From NCBI RefSeq assembly GCF_029504575.1, contig NZ_JAQFII010000001.1:6455001-6519000 (forward strand): a DNA stretch of 64,000 bases, written 5' to 3'. Each line of letters opens with the position of its first letter. Position 1 is the first letter of the stretch. Shown here in pieces: positions 44,083 through 53,332 of this stretch. The notes under the pieces are model-generated. The model saw only the letters and a program-made list of their open reading frames with translations. It did no database searches and was not told where the DNA came from. The stretch comes from Streptomyces sp. SPB162 (GTDB taxonomy: Bacteria; Actinomycetota; Actinomycetes; Streptomycetales; Streptomycetaceae). Position numbers and translations under genes: made by a program.

Positions 44083-44458
44083 CGGCCACCCCCCGCACAG
44101 GACACTGCCCCAGCCCCGCGCCCCCAGGCGGCCCCGCCGCCGCCCCGACCGTCAGCATCGGCGCCCACCTTCTCATCATCCTGCCACCTGCCACTTTCGG
44201 GATCACGGTCAAGCCGGGCCGCCTCCAGCCGTCCCATCATGACCTGCCATCCTGCCCTACCCGGCTCCCTGCCCCTCCCAGGTATCCCTGCGCCGCCAGC
44301 CGATCACCGGGCCGCCGCCGAAGTCCGTCCGCTCAACCGTGCAGACCCGGTAGGGTCGCACTCCTGCCGTGACAGCCTGGCCCCGGCTGTTCGTAGGCCG
44401 CCCGGCGGACAGACAGGCCGAGCCGCCGACAACTGTTCCGGCCGAGCAAAGGACCCGT

Positions 44459-45886
44459 ATGCGCCCGTGGCTCCGCCGGATACCGACCCTCCTCGGGTAC
44501 GCCGCCGCCGTCCTGGCCGTGGCCGCACTGTCCGTGTGGCTGTCGGTACGCGTCACTCCCCTGCAGACCGTCTCCCCGGCCGGCCAGACCGTACAGGTGG
44601 GCGCCGCCACCCCGGACCTGAACATGTCCGGGCCAGGCGAACTCGAACTCTTCGGCCAGACCATCCCCACCCAGCCCCGGTTCGAAGGACCCATCCGCCC
44701 GCGCCTGAAGCTCACCCACATCTCCCTCAACGCCCAGGCCAGCGCCCTCACCAAGCCGGGAGGCGCGCAGGCCGCCGGGAAGGACCTGAGCGAGCAGCTC
44801 ACCTCCGCCTGGACGCGCTACCTGCTGTGGGAAACGCTGATCGCCATAGGGTTCGCCGCGCTGATCGCCGTAGCCGTCGCGGGCATCCGCCGCTCCAGCC
44901 GGGCGTCGATGCTGTGGATGCTCGCCATCGCCGTCACGAGTGTGTTCGCGCTCAACGCCCTCGGCGTCTACCTCCTGGCCTCCGCCACCCCCGCCGCGCT
45001 ACGGCAGGTCCGCGGCATCGAAGACCTGGTCGGACCCAGCACACCCACACCCGTGCAGGCCGTCGGCACACCCGCCCAACCGGGAGTGGAGGCCGTGGTC
45101 ATCGGAGACTCCACCGCCGCCGCGATCGGCAACGCTCCCCTGGACCACCCCACCACCACGGACACGGCATGCGGACGCAGCAAGGACGCTTACGCGCTCT
45201 ACCTCGCCGCCGCCAACAACTGGAACATTCTCAACCTGGCCTGCAGCAGCGCCACCATCCGCGACGGACTGCTCGGCCCCCAGCAACGCGGCACCACCCA
45301 GGTGCCGCCCCAGCTGTCGGCCGCGATGGGAGCCGGTAAAGCCTCGGTGATCATCGTCAGTATCGGCGCCAACGACATCCACTGGTCCACTATGGCCGCG
45401 CTCTGCGCCGCCGCGAACGCCTGCGACGACCGGGCTTCCACCGCCTACTTCCAGCAGCAGATCGCCGCTTTCACCACCGCCTACTACGACCTGCTCAGCA
45501 ACGTCGCCGCTCTGCCCCAGCACCCCCGGGTACTGATCAACGAGTACTACAACCCCTTCGGCGAGAACATCGACTGCCTCAAGGACCAGAACATCACCAC
45601 AGCCAAAGCCAAGATCCTCAAATCCCGGCTGGACCAACTCAACTCCGTACTACGCCAGGGCGCCCAGACGTTCGACTTCACCGCCGTACCCCAACACTTC
45701 GACGGCCACCGGCTCTGCAGCGACCAGCCCTTCGTCCAGGGACCCGACGCAGACGCACCCCTGCACCCCAACGCAGCCGGCGAACTCGCCATCGCCCTCG
45801 CCGACCAACAAGCACTCTCCCGCACCCGAACCCCCACCAGCACGCCCACCCCCAGCACCGGCGCCGCAGCCCAGAACACACCGTAG
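44459..45886 (+). CDS. Membrane-anchored SGNH/GDSL hydrolase
   Basis: A 475-residue protein. Two N-terminal transmembrane segments (LLGYAAAVLAVAALSVWLSV and SMLWMLAIAVTSVFALNALG) flank an extracytoplasmic loop and are followed by an exported SGNH hydrolase. EAVVIGDSTAAAIG gives block I with the catalytic Ser. IGANDIHW gives block III. HPNAAGELA near the end gives the catalytic His. It probably deacylates a cell-surface glycan or lipid (inference). ATG 44459 is chosen for AAAGGA six bases upstream, rejecting a longer GTG start. It is divergent from the MscS gene. Confidence 0.88.
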   Translation: MRPWLRRIPTLLGYAAAVLAVAALSVWLSVRVTPLQTVSPAGQTVQVGAATPDLNMSGPGELELFGQTIPTQPRFEGPIRPRLKLTHISLNAQASALTKPGGAQAAGKDLSEQLTSAWTRYLLWETLIAIGFAALIAVAVAGIRRSSRASMLWMLAIAVTSVFALNALGVYLLASATPAALRQVRGIEDLVGPSTPTPVQAVGTPAQPGVEAVVIGDSTAAAIGNAPLDHPTTTDTACGRSKDAYALYLAAANNWNILNLACSSATIRDGLLGPQQRGTTQVPPQLSAAMGAGKASVIIVSIGANDIHWSTMAALCAAANACDDRASTAYFQQQIAAFTTAYYDLLSNVAALPQHPRVLINEYYNPFGENIDCLKDQNITTAKAKILKSRLDQLNSVLRQGAQTFDFTAVPQHFDGHRLCSDQPFVQGPDADAPLHPNAAGELAIALADQQALSRTRTPTSTPTPSTGAAAQNTP

Positions 45887-46839
45887 CTACCGCCGCACAC
45901 GCCTCACGACCAACCACCGTCCGCCGCGCCCCTGAGTGCAGCCCGAGCCGCGGCGGCGGCGTCAACCCTCTCGCGCCGGTGGACGGACACCCGAACAAGC
46001 AGGCCAGAATCCCCAGCCTTGTCGTGGACGGATCAGACACAGTTGACCGAGCTGCGGGAGACCGCGCCGCGATGTCGTGCGCCGGCGACGTTCACCGGTA
46101 TGAACGAGGTGGCCGTGTTCGAGGCGAAGAACTCGAAGTGACCCCAGCCGCAGGTCTGCGAGGCCATCGTGGACCGACCTACTTCGGCGGGAACATCATC
46201 GATTCCTACCGCCTCGCGCAGGCCCGGGCCCGGGCTGGATAGGACGCCGCCGGGTGCAGGGAGCCGGATCGTGCGGGGCCCAACCACGGGCGTCCGATCC
46301 GTCTGCGCGGCGACTGCAGGTGTAGGTGAGGCGCGACGCGGCCTGCGAAGCTGACCGGAATGCTCGGGTCGTCCTGGATGCTCCGGCTGCTGCCGCCCAA
46401 GTCTCCGCACCAGCCGTGGATCGGCGGCATGCGCCGCGCTGCACGAGCCTGATGCTGCTTCTCAGAGGGCCGATCGGCCACATGACGGTCGCCCGTCTCT
46501 TGGGGAATCCACACTTTCGCAGCCATCTGGAGGCACTACTGGCTTTCGTGGATTCCGACCACATCGCCAGCGCCCCGGTCCACTCGTCCACGTCGTCAAC
46601 ACGCGCCGGTCCCCATCGACTACGCCCGCCGCCGAGCTCTGTTCGCCGACGACACCGTCGAGTTAGCCCTCGACGAAGACCGCCACCGGCAGATCTGCCG
46701 GTGGCGTGAGGGTCCGCCAATTCAAGCCCGTCCACCTGGACAGGCCCGCCGGCGCCTGCGGCGGTGATCGGCAGCGTGGGCGCATCTGACGGCTCCGCCT
46801 TGCGGGAATCGTGCTTCGCTGCGCTCGGTGTCCGTGTTC
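45887..46839. other. Gene-poor gap of about 950 bases
   Basis: No supported gene. Open frames here have shadow-like composition. One at 45979-46242 ends GPTYFGGNIIDSYRLAQARA, vaguely protein-like but without a start or relative I can name. It may hold remnants of a decayed element. Confidence 0.4.
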
Positions 46840-47880
46840 TCATCTGTCGTCGGTGAGCGGGTCGAACGGGAGGGTGGTGGTGTCGGCTTTGGCCGCGGCG
46901 GCGAGGGCCTCCGCGGCGGCATTTGCGGCCTGCGCCGCGTCGTCCGCGGCTTCCGCCGCTCTGGCGTCGGAGGAGGACGTCTCGCGGGTGGCCGGCGACG
47001 GGGGGAGCGCCTCGCTGAAGGCCCGGGATACGCCTTCGAGTGCGGAGGTGACCTCGCTGGGGATGACCCAGAAGGTGTTGCCCGGGCCCTGGGCGAGCTG
47101 GGGCAGCATCTGCAGGTACTGGTAGGCGAGCAGCTTGGGGTCGGGGTCGTTGCGGTGCACGGCCTGGAACACCTCGCCGACGGCTCGGGCCTGGCCCTCG
47201 GCCTTGAGGATCTCGGCGGTCCGGTTGCCCTCTGCGCGCAGGACGGCGGACTGTTTGTCGCCTTCGGCGGTGAGGATCTGCGACTGGCGTTGCCCTTCGG
47301 CCCCGAGAATCGCGGCCCGCTTGTCGCGCTCGGCCCGCATCTGCTTCTCCATCGCGTCCTTGATGGACTGCGGTGGGTCGATGGCTTTGATCTCGACCCG
47401 GTTGACTCTCAGTCCCCACTTGCCGGTGGCGTCATCCAGAACGCCGCGGAGCTGATTGTTGATGGTGTCGCGTGAGGTGAGGGTTTTTTCCAGATCCATG
47501 GATCCCACGACGTTGCGCAGGGTGGTCACGGTGAGTTGCTCGACACCGTGGAGGAAGTCTGCGATCTCGTAGGCGGCTGCTCGTGGATCGGTGACCTGGA
47601 AGTAGAGGACAGTGTCGATCTCGACGACCAGGTTGTCCTCGGTGATGACCGGCTGCGGCTTGAAGGACACGACCTGTTCTCGCAGATCGATCAGCGGATA
47701 GACCCGGTCGATGTACGGGATGACGAGGCTGAGGCCGGGCTTCAGCGTGCGGCGGTAGCGGCCGAGGCGTTCGACATTGCGAGCGCGCGCCTGTGGGACG
47801 ATCCGCACCGCCCGCAGCACCGTGAAGACCGCGAGCAGAGCGACGATTACGCCGGCTATGAGAAGCGCCGAGACTTCCAT
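46840..47880 (-). CDS. SPFH/band 7 (stomatin-like) membrane protein
   Basis: A 346-residue protein. An N-terminal membrane anchor (LLIAGVIVALLAVFTVLRAV) is followed by the SPFH domain with GRYRRTLKPGLSLVIPYIDR, DPRAAAYEIADFLHGVEQLT and LDDATGKWGLRVNRVEIKAI. A coiled-coil stretch EGQRQSQILTAEGDKQSAVL follows. The C-terminus is Ala-rich. It is coupled with the NfeD gene upstream, the classic SPFH-NfeD pair that organises membrane microdomains. Confidence 0.94.
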   Translation of the reverse strand: MEVSALLIAGVIVALLAVFTVLRAVRIVPQARARNVERLGRYRRTLKPGLSLVIPYIDRVYPLIDLREQVVSFKPQPVITEDNLVVEIDTVLYFQVTDPRAAAYEIADFLHGVEQLTVTTLRNVVGSMDLEKTLTSRDTINNQLRGVLDDATGKWGLRVNRVEIKAIDPPQSIKDAMEKQMRAERDKRAAILGAEGQRQSQILTAEGDKQSAVLRAEGNRTAEILKAEGQARAVGEVFQAVHRNDPDPKLLAYQYLQMLPQLAQGPGNTFWVIPSEVTSALEGVSRAFSEALPPSPATRETSSSDARAAEAADDAAQAANAAAEALAAAAKADTTTLPFDPLTDDR

Positions 47881-47883
47881 GGC

Positions 47884-48315
47884 TCACTCCCGGGGGTAGA
47901 CGAACGCGGTGGTGCCACTGATCTCCATGACATCGACGGTCGTGCCAGGGGGGATGACCTGCGTATCGTCGAAGCAGCGGGCCGTCCATTCCTCGCCGCC
48001 GATGCGCACCCTGCCGTCCAGGTCCGTCACCTCCGAGAGGGTGCGGGCGGTCTGGCCCACCAGTGCGTCGATGCCGAAGCGCTCGGTCGGGGGTCCCGCC
48101 AGGCGGCGCACGGCGAAAGGCCGCACGAACAGCACACTGAGCGTCGCGACGACGGTGAACACGACGAACTGCAGGGGGGCAGAAAGCCCGAGTGCTGCGG
48201 CGCCCGCGGTGACCAGCGCAGCAACTCCCAGGATTCCCAGTGCGGCGGTGAGGGTGAAGATCTCCGCGACGCCCAGGACGGCTGCAGTGATCAGCCAGAT
48301 CAGCCAAGGATCCAT
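47884..48315 (-). CDS. NfeD family membrane protein
   Basis: A 143-residue short NfeD protein. About three transmembrane segments (WLIWLITAAVLGVAEIFTLT, LGILGVAALVTAGAAALGLS, FVVFTVVATLSVLFVRPFAV) precede a C-terminal OB fold (GRVRIGGEEWTARCFDD, VIPPGTTVDVMEISGTTAFV). ATG 48315 is chosen for its GGAGGG site rather than the longer shadow frame. It is transcribed just before the SPFH gene with a three-base gap. Confidence 0.92.
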   Translation of the reverse strand: MDPWLIWLITAAVLGVAEIFTLTAALGILGVAALVTAGAAALGLSAPLQFVVFTVVATLSVLFVRPFAVRRLAGPPTERFGIDALVGQTARTLSEVTDLDGRVRIGGEEWTARCFDDTQVIPPGTTVDVMEISGTTAFVYPRE

Positions 48316-48894
48316 CGGGGGCCCTCCTCCTGCCGTGCACCGGCGCGCGACAGCGGCCGACGACCCCCACGGGCTGCCAGTCCACGGATATACGCCGCAC
48401 AGTCCCTGTAAGGGATCTACCCGTAATTTTCGTCTGAAAACCGAACAATTCCTATGGGGGAAGAGTGGGAACGACCTCAGACGGGAGTGCTGCTTGTGCC
48501 CCTGTCGTGGGGCAGGCCGCAGGGTTGTCGGCGAAGCCGCATGAGGGGCCACGACTGCCACCTCCTGGGAGCGATCGACGCGCCCGCGTGGGACAACAGG
48601 CGACCGTCCCTGCCGCGCGTCTCGCGTGCTGTGCGCAGGCGGGGACGAGGATGTCGCCTTCTCCGTGAGTGAAGCTCATCGCTCGTGACGGTGCTCCCGC
48701 ATGACTGGCGCAGGCTCACTTCAGGTTGCACTTGGGGAAGACGCCGTGGGTGCAACGACTGACCCAAGCCCCAAAAGGAACGCCGCTGGCCGGAGCTTCT
48801 GCCAAGTCCTCCGCCAGCTAGAGATCCTGCTCGCCGCCTGCCCGCACCTGTCACCACAGTATCCCCAAACCAGCACCAACCTGGCCAAGCACTG
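48316..48894. other. Gap without a supported gene (579 bases)
   Basis: This lies between NfeD and the anti-sigma gene. Short open frames overlap on several strands, with no ribosome site and no recognisable protein. It probably contains the NfeD promoter and a terminator for the sigma operon. Confidence 0.4.
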
Positions 48895-49218
48895 CTAGGC
48901 ACCTGCCGGGCGCGTCGTGCCGTGTTCCGCGTCGTCGTCCCCGGCCGGTGGGTCGCTCAGAAGCGATGCGCCGAACGCCTGCAAGCGCCCCACCGCCCGG
49001 CTGTCGGGCTTCGTCCGGCGGGCGAGAGCGTTGTGGATCTCCTGGTAGACGGACGCTTCCAGGCCGCAGCGCCGGCAGTCCTCCAGGTGCGCTGCGACCC
49101 GGCGTGCGGTGACCTCGTCGGTTTCGCCGTCGAGGTAGCACTGCAGTACGCGGGCGACCCGCATGCAGTTCATTCGGCGTTCGGCCGCCGCACGCCGCCG
49201 CCATGGACGCCTCTTCAC
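48895..49218 (-). CDS. zf-HC2 anti-sigma factor-like protein
   Basis: A 107-residue protein with the zinc-binding motif HLEDCRRC (H44, C48, C51; H-x3-C-x2-C), typical of ZAS/RsrA-type anti-sigma factors. A short helical stretch follows, and there is no transmembrane segment. ATG 49218 overlaps the stop of the ECF sigma gene (ATGA), the usual sigma/anti-sigma coupling. The soluble zinc form suggests sensing of thiol-reactive agents. Arsenite, which binds thiols, is an attractive but unproven signal given the neighbouring arsenic cluster. Confidence 0.87.
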   Translation of the reverse strand: MKRRPWRRRAAAERRMNCMRVARVLQCYLDGETDEVTARRVAAHLEDCRRCGLEASVYQEIHNALARRTKPDSRAVGRLQAFGASLLSDPPAGDDDAEHGTTRPAGA

Positions 49219-49784
49219 ATCACACCTCGCTTCGGTGCCAGTCCTGCCGTGGCCAGCCGCGCCCGTATCCGCCTTCGCGCCCGGTGCAGCCGGCTCATCA
49301 CGGTGCCTTCGGGCACGTCCAGCAGGTGGGCGGCCTCGGCATAGGTGAGGCCGTCGATGTCCACCAGCTGCACCACCTGGCGGTGCTTGTCCGGCAGCGC
49401 GCCCAGGGCCTCGTCCACCACCTCGTCGAACGCCTCACCCACCACGATCTCTTCCGCCGACCCGCTGGGGCCCGTGGTGCTGAGCCGGTCCAGATCGGTG
49501 TCCGGGTCGTCCAGGAGGTGGGGACGGCGGCGGCGGTGGCGGTTGATCTCGGCTCGCCGCATGATCGTCAGCAGCCACGCGCGTGGGTGCTTCCCGTCGA
49601 AGCGGTCCACGGCCCGGTAGGCGCGCAGAAGGGTGTCCTGCACGAGGTCCTCGGCATCCGCCGGCTGCGCGGTCAGCGTCATCGCCACCCGCAGCAGTAC
49701 CTCCACCTCCGGCAGCACATAGGCGCCGAACGCCTGACCCCGAAGGTCCGCGGGGTCAGGCGGCGCTGACACTTCGTCTTCCAC
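49215..49784 (-). CDS. ECF sigma factor
   Basis: A 189-residue extracytoplasmic-function sigma factor. Region 2 has DAEDLVQDTLLRAYRAVDRF, with RAWLLTIMRRAEINRHRRRR. Region 4 has LTYAEAAHLLDVPEGTVMSR before LHRARRRIRARL. GTG 49784 lies six bases after a promoter element shared with four other sites nearby, so it is probably autoregulated with a leaderless message. The start codon is also covered by a small hairpin, TTCCAC-AGA-GTGGAA (plus strand, 49779-49793). It likely activates the arsenic-related cluster, with the coupled zf-HC2 protein as its anti-sigma factor. Confidence 0.93.
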   Translation of the reverse strand: MEDEVSAPPDPADLRGQAFGAYVLPEVEVLLRVAMTLTAQPADAEDLVQDTLLRAYRAVDRFDGKHPRAWLLTIMRRAEINRHRRRRPHLLDDPDTDLDRLSTTGPSGSAEEIVVGEAFDEVVDEALGALPDKHRQVVQLVDIDGLTYAEAAHLLDVPEGTVMSRLHRARRRIRARLATAGLAPKRGVM

Positions 49785-49789
49785 AGAGT

Positions 49790-49819
49790 GGAAACCCCCT
49801 CTCCCCGGACCCGCATTCC
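49790..49819 (-). promoter_or_regulatory. ECF-type promoter 1, sigma gene (autoregulation)
   Basis: GGAAT-N17-GGGTTTCC on the minus strand, ending six bases before the GTG of the sigma gene. The -35 GGAAT and -10 GGGTT resemble sigma-R/ECF promoters (GGAAT-N18-GTT), here one base longer. The expected start of transcription falls on the start codon. Confidence 0.7.
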
Positions 49820-49896
49820 ATCCTCTTCATCCTTCTGCTTTCCGCTCCCTGGCGCCACTGTGGTCAGCGGCGAGGTGAGGAGCATGTGCGGGGGCT

Positions 49897-49926
49897 GGAA
49901 TGCTGCGTGCGGCGGGACGGGTTTCC
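49897..49926 (+). promoter_or_regulatory. ECF-type promoter 2, zf-HC2 gene
   Basis: GGAAT-N17-GGGTTTCC on the plus strand, ending six bases before ATG 49932, the same geometry as promoter 1. This argues against the longer reading frame that begins at 49884 upstream of it. Confidence 0.7.
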
Positions 49927-49931
49927 GCGGT

Positions 49932-50243
49932 ATGAGATGGCAGCGCGTTCCCGGGCCGGGGCGAGTGTGGGCGGAGTGCCGGGAAAAGGTACGGCATGTG
50001 CGGCTGCGGGGCAAGGTGGAGGCGTACGTCGACGGGCAGCTCACAGGTGCGCACCGCGTGCGGGTGGCCGCCCACATCGCCTGCTGCTGGGCATGCAGCG
50101 GCAGTCTGCAACTGCTGCGGCTGATCAAGGCGTCCCTCCGGCACCATCCCCAGCGGACGCCCCCGTCTCTCGCGTCAGCCCGGGTACGACGCTTCGCTCA
50201 TCACCTCACCACGCCGCCGGGCCGGGACCAGCCCCGGCGTTGA
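49932..50243 (+). CDS. Second zf-HC2 domain protein
   Basis: A 103-residue protein with H48-x3-C52-x2-C55 (AAHIACCWACSGS) and the upstream helix KVEAYVDGQLTGAHRVRV, the standard zf-HC2 anti-sigma pattern. The longer frame to ATG 49884 is rejected because promoter 2 lies inside it. The leaderless start ATG 49932 is exactly placed for that promoter. The C-terminal 40 residues are basic. It may be a second anti-sigma or a modulator of the same sigma factor, under its own control. Confidence 0.75.
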   Translation: MRWQRVPGPGRVWAECREKVRHVRLRGKVEAYVDGQLTGAHRVRVAAHIACCWACSGSLQLLRLIKASLRHHPQRTPPSLASARVRRFAHHLTTPPGRDQPRR

Positions 50244-50302
50244 AGGACACCGATCCCGCGCGAACCCTGCCGGCCGGGCGTCCCGGTGGCCCGGCGTCCC
50301 GG

Positions 50303-51382
50303 TCAGCAGCAGCCCGACGGTGCGCCCATGGCCGACGCGGCTGCCCCGTCCACGGGATCGCAGGGGAACAGGCCGAAGTGGTGGCTCTTGTCTCCGGTGA
50401 CGGTGAAGTGGGCCGCGTAGCGGGTGGCGGCGAGCATGTCGGCGGTGTTGCGGCAGATGAGCATCGGCTTGCCGGTGCGGAGGTGGTGGTGGTCGTCGAG
50501 GTCGAAGGCGTGCGGGTGTTCGGCGATGGTGCCGCGGTAGACGGCGACCTGGCCGTAGTCCTCGCAGCGGTCCTCCAGGGGGAGCTTGAAGGTGCGGACG
50601 GTGCGGGAGGTGAAGGCGGCGAAGCCGATCTTCTGCTCGATGTCCGGGTCGCTGATCTCCACCGGGGAGGTGGTGACGGTGCGGGCGTCCGGGCAGCCGG
50701 CGCGTTGAAGGATGCGGCGGAAGTCCTCGGTGTACAGGGCGCCGGCGAGGCATTCGCCGACGAGGACGGGATCGTCGAGTAGGGGAGTGGGCAGGCGGCG
50801 GTCGGCGAAGATGTCGGAGAAGTACAGCTCGCCGCCGGGCTTGAGGACGCGGAAGATCTCGGCAAAGACGCGCGGCTTGTCCGGCGACAGGTTCAGGACG
50901 CAGTTGGAGACCACCACGTCCACGGAGGCGTCCGGGACGCCGGCCGTGGCCAGATCTTCGATGTAGCCGTGGCGGAAGTCGGTGTTGGCGTAGCCGAACC
51001 GTTCGGCGTGCCAGTCCTGATGGCGGCGCGCCACGGCCAGCTGTTCCTCGGTCATATCGACGCCAGTCACCCGGCCGGTGGGGCCGACCAGCTGGGACAG
51101 CACGTAGACGTCCCGCCCGCTGCCGCAGCCCAGGTCGAGCACAGTGGCCCCGCTAAGTGCGGGCGGGATGGGCGAACCGCAGCCGTAGAAACGCTCCATG
51201 ACCTCGTCGTGCACCTGCGCGAGAGCCGCGGCGATGTGGGGCGGGGGCGCCGTGTCCGTGCAGCAGGCCGAGGTCTTCAGGTCCGCGGAGGAGGCGAGCA
51301 CCTTTCCGTAGTAGTCCTTTACCGATTCCGCCACGGACGAGAGGGGCGTCTGCTGCCCCGGGGATACGTCAATCGTCGCCAT
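50303..51382 (-). CDS. arsM: Arsenite S-adenosylmethyltransferase
   Basis: A 359-residue ArsM. It has the SAM-binding motif VLDLGCGSGRDVYVLSQLVG and the following GVDMTEEQL. The arsenic-binding cysteines are C40/C41 (TSACC), C68 (YGCGS), C161 (SNCVLNLSPDK) and C211 (VGECLAG). The 50-residue gap between the last two matches algal ArsM. The C-terminus ends in GCC. It methylates trivalent arsenic stepwise to mono- and dimethyl forms in the cytosol. It has its own ECF-type promoter 3. The methylated product is the expected entry point of the neighbouring biosynthetic genes. Confidence 0.93.
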   Translation of the reverse strand: MATIDVSPGQQTPLSSVAESVKDYYGKVLASSADLKTSACCTDTAPPPHIAAALAQVHDEVMERFYGCGSPIPPALSGATVLDLGCGSGRDVYVLSQLVGPTGRVTGVDMTEEQLAVARRHQDWHAERFGYANTDFRHGYIEDLATAGVPDASVDVVVSNCVLNLSPDKPRVFAEIFRVLKPGGELYFSDIFADRRLPTPLLDDPVLVGECLAGALYTEDFRRILQRAGCPDARTVTTSPVEISDPDIEQKIGFAAFTSRTVRTFKLPLEDRCEDYGQVAVYRGTIAEHPHAFDLDDHHHLRTGKPMLICRNTADMLAATRYAAHFTVTGDKSHHFGLFPCDPVDGAAASAMGAPSGCC

Positions 51383-51440
51383 GTCTCTCCCTGATGAGTG
51401 ATCTCGCCTGCTCCGGCCGGTGGTTCGCCGGGGCCGCGAC

Positions 51441-51470
51441 GGGAACCCGCTGTGCGGCGGTTGTCATTCC
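51441..51470 (-). promoter_or_regulatory. ECF-type promoter 3, arsM
   Basis: GGAAT-N17-GGGTTCCC on the minus strand, giving a leader of about 50 bases before the arsM start at 51382. The -10 differs from promoters 1 and 2 only in one T to C. Confidence 0.65.
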
Positions 51471-51636
51471 CCCCTCCGCTGTGCCGTAATCCGGACGGGT
51501 CTCAGATCAGCGGCGATCAACCACCGGTGTGCAGGACCGATGCCGTCGGGCGCGCTCCGAAGCGCGGTGGGCTTCCTCCACATCAGCACGGACTTCCTCC
51601 CTCACGGCACGTTCGCCGTCGGTATCCCCCGGGTCG

Positions 51637-52395
51637 TCACCGGCTACCGGCAGTCGCGCCGGCCTCGACGCTGCGGGAGCGGACCAGCCGTGCCGCCCAC
51701 CAGCCACCCGCGCTCAGCACCAGCAGAGCACTCAGCGCGATCCACAGCCCGAGGGAGCCGGGGTCGCCCAGGGAACCGCCGAGCCCGGTGTAGACGACCG
51801 TGCCCGGGATGATGCCCAGGACCGTGGCCGTCACATAGGAGGAGAAACGGACCCCGGCCCCGTAGTTGATCACTGAGAAGGGGAACAGCGGCACCAGCCG
51901 CACGAGCAGCACGGCCGCGAACCCGCGGCGTGTCAGATAGGCGTCCAGCCGGGACAGCCGCCCCGACCCGGCATAGCGGGCTACGACCGGACGCCCCAGC
52001 CAGCGGGCGAGGCCGAACGACAGGGCCGCACCCGCCGTGGCTCCCACGAGCACGGCCGCCACCCCCAGCGGCAGCCCGAACAGCGCCCCCGCGGAGGCGG
52101 TCAGTACGGAGCCGGGCAGCAGCGCCGTCACGGCCAGGGCGTAGCAGACCGCGAAGACGACCGGCCCCCACATGCCGAGCGAGTCGACCCACTGGCGCAC
52201 CTCGCGCAACAGGTCCCCGCCTCCCAGTGCCACCCAGGAGCCGAGCGCCACCAGCAGGACCACGAGGAAGGCCAGCCGTATCCACGGCGCGCGCGCCTGC
52301 CTTCGCGCCACCCCGACCGGGCTCGCATCGGAGCACGGGCCGGTGGCGGGCAGCGTGGGCTCGGTAGCGGAGGAGGGGGTTGACTGGTGGTTCAT
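51637..52395 (-). CDS. TVP38/TMEM64 family membrane protein
   Basis: A 252-residue inner membrane protein. The SNARE-associated core includes GMWGPVVFAVCYALAVTALL, ASAGALFGLPLGVAAVLVGA and RLVPLFPFSVINYGAG, with the conserved FPF-x-NY motif. The family (DedA-related) moves lipids or ions, and some members sit in arsenic or selenite clusters. ATG 52395 overlaps the stop of the methyltransferase upstream. It may export or import arsenic compounds or adapt the membrane (inference). Confidence 0.9.
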   Translation of the reverse strand: MNHQSTPSSATEPTLPATGPCSDASPVGVARRQARAPWIRLAFLVVLLVALGSWVALGGGDLLREVRQWVDSLGMWGPVVFAVCYALAVTALLPGSVLTASAGALFGLPLGVAAVLVGATAGAALSFGLARWLGRPVVARYAGSGRLSRLDAYLTRRGFAAVLLVRLVPLFPFSVINYGAGVRFSSYVTATVLGIIPGTVVYTGLGGSLGDPGSLGLWIALSALLVLSAGGWWAARLVRSRSVEAGATAGSR

Positions 52396-53171
52396 AGCGG
52401 CTCCGGTGACGGTGGTTCGGCGGGAAGGTCGGCCACCACGCGGCGCAGCGGCAGCTCCAGGCGTCGCCCCGGGGCCGCCCACCGTGCCAGGGAACGCTTG
52501 GCAGCCTGGGAGCGGTCGGGTGTCAGATCGGGCAGATACAGGGCATCGGCCAGCAGGGCCGCCGCGTCGGCCGAGTCGATGGCGAGGGTGAAGACGCGTC
52601 GCTCGTCGGTGCGGACGCGGAACCCGGCCGTGCGCAGCAGGGCGGCGAGTCCGTCGCGGGCCTGCGGGTTGGGCCACGGCTGGCGTAGGGCGCGCAGGGC
52701 TGCCATCACCCGGAGCCAGCCGAGCATGCCGGACGGGGAGAGCCCGGACTGGGAGGGCACCAGCGCCGCGAGCCTCCCACCGGGCCGCAGCACACGCCGG
52801 ATCTCCCCGAGGACCTGCGGCAGGGGGGTGACGACCGGCAGGCACATGGCCGCGCAGACCGCCCCGGCGCTCGCGGAGGCGGCCGGGAGCGCGTCCCCGC
52901 CGGCCCGGACCAGTGGTCCGCGGCCCCGGCGTGCCGCTTCGGCGAGTTCTGCCGCCGACAGGTCGATCCCGACCCAGTCGGCGTCCGGGAGTTCGTCACG
53001 GGTGGGCGCCGAGCCGCAGGCCAGATCGAGGATCGTGCCCTCGATACCGCGCAGCGGTTCGGCCAGCCAGGCGTAGGGGGAAGTATCGGCCAGGGAGAGC
53101 AGTTGCTCGGTGATACCGGGGTGCGCCTGGTGGTAGGCGGCGATGAAGCGCCGCCAGTCCGGTTCGTCCAT
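52392..53171 (-). CDS. Class I SAM-dependent methyltransferase
   Basis: A 259-residue methyltransferase with motif I TILDLACGSAPTRDEL, a motif-II-like VGIDLSAAELAEAA, and EIRRVLRPGGRLAALVPSQS. It starts at ATG 53171 with GAGGG, a short distance after ECF-type promoter 4. It is distinct from ArsM and lacks the arsenic cysteines. It may methylate an arsenic-containing sugar or nucleoside intermediate, but this is inference. It is first in the minus-strand operon with TVP38. Confidence 0.86.
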   Translation of the reverse strand: MDEPDWRRFIAAYHQAHPGITEQLLSLADTSPYAWLAEPLRGIEGTILDLACGSAPTRDELPDADWVGIDLSAAELAEAARRGRGPLVRAGGDALPAASASAGAVCAAMCLPVVTPLPQVLGEIRRVLRPGGRLAALVPSQSGLSPSGMLGWLRVMAALRALRQPWPNPQARDGLAALLRTAGFRVRTDERRVFTLAIDSADAAALLADALYLPDLTPDRSQAAKRSLARWAAPGRRLELPLRRVVADLPAEPPSPEPL

Positions 53172-53229
53172 CGAGCCCTCGCCCCTCGTCCGAGTCATGG
53201 GGACGGCTCGTCCCCGTGTGCTTTCCGTC

Positions 53230-53259
53230 GGGAACCCTGCCGGGCCGGCTCCGCATTCC
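53230..53259 (-). promoter_or_regulatory. ECF-type promoter 4, methyltransferase/TVP38 operon
   Basis: GGAAT-N17-GGGTTCCC on the minus strand, about 60 bases before ATG 53171. It forms a divergent pair with promoter 5 in the 254-base gap. Confidence 0.65.
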
Positions 53260-53332
53260 GTTTCGGACACGCCGGACGCGGACGGATGACGCCTGGTCGC
53301 GCTGCTGACCGTGATCGTGGGACTGAGAAAGG

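Noticed and set aside
45979..46242. Open frame ending in GPTYFGGNIIDSYRLAQARA
   Set aside because: Too little context to name a family, no start site, and the rest of the frame looks like shadow.
49884..50243. Longer start (ATG 49884) for the zf-HC2 protein
   Set aside because: The ECF promoter element lies inside this extension, and the extra residues do not resemble the domain.
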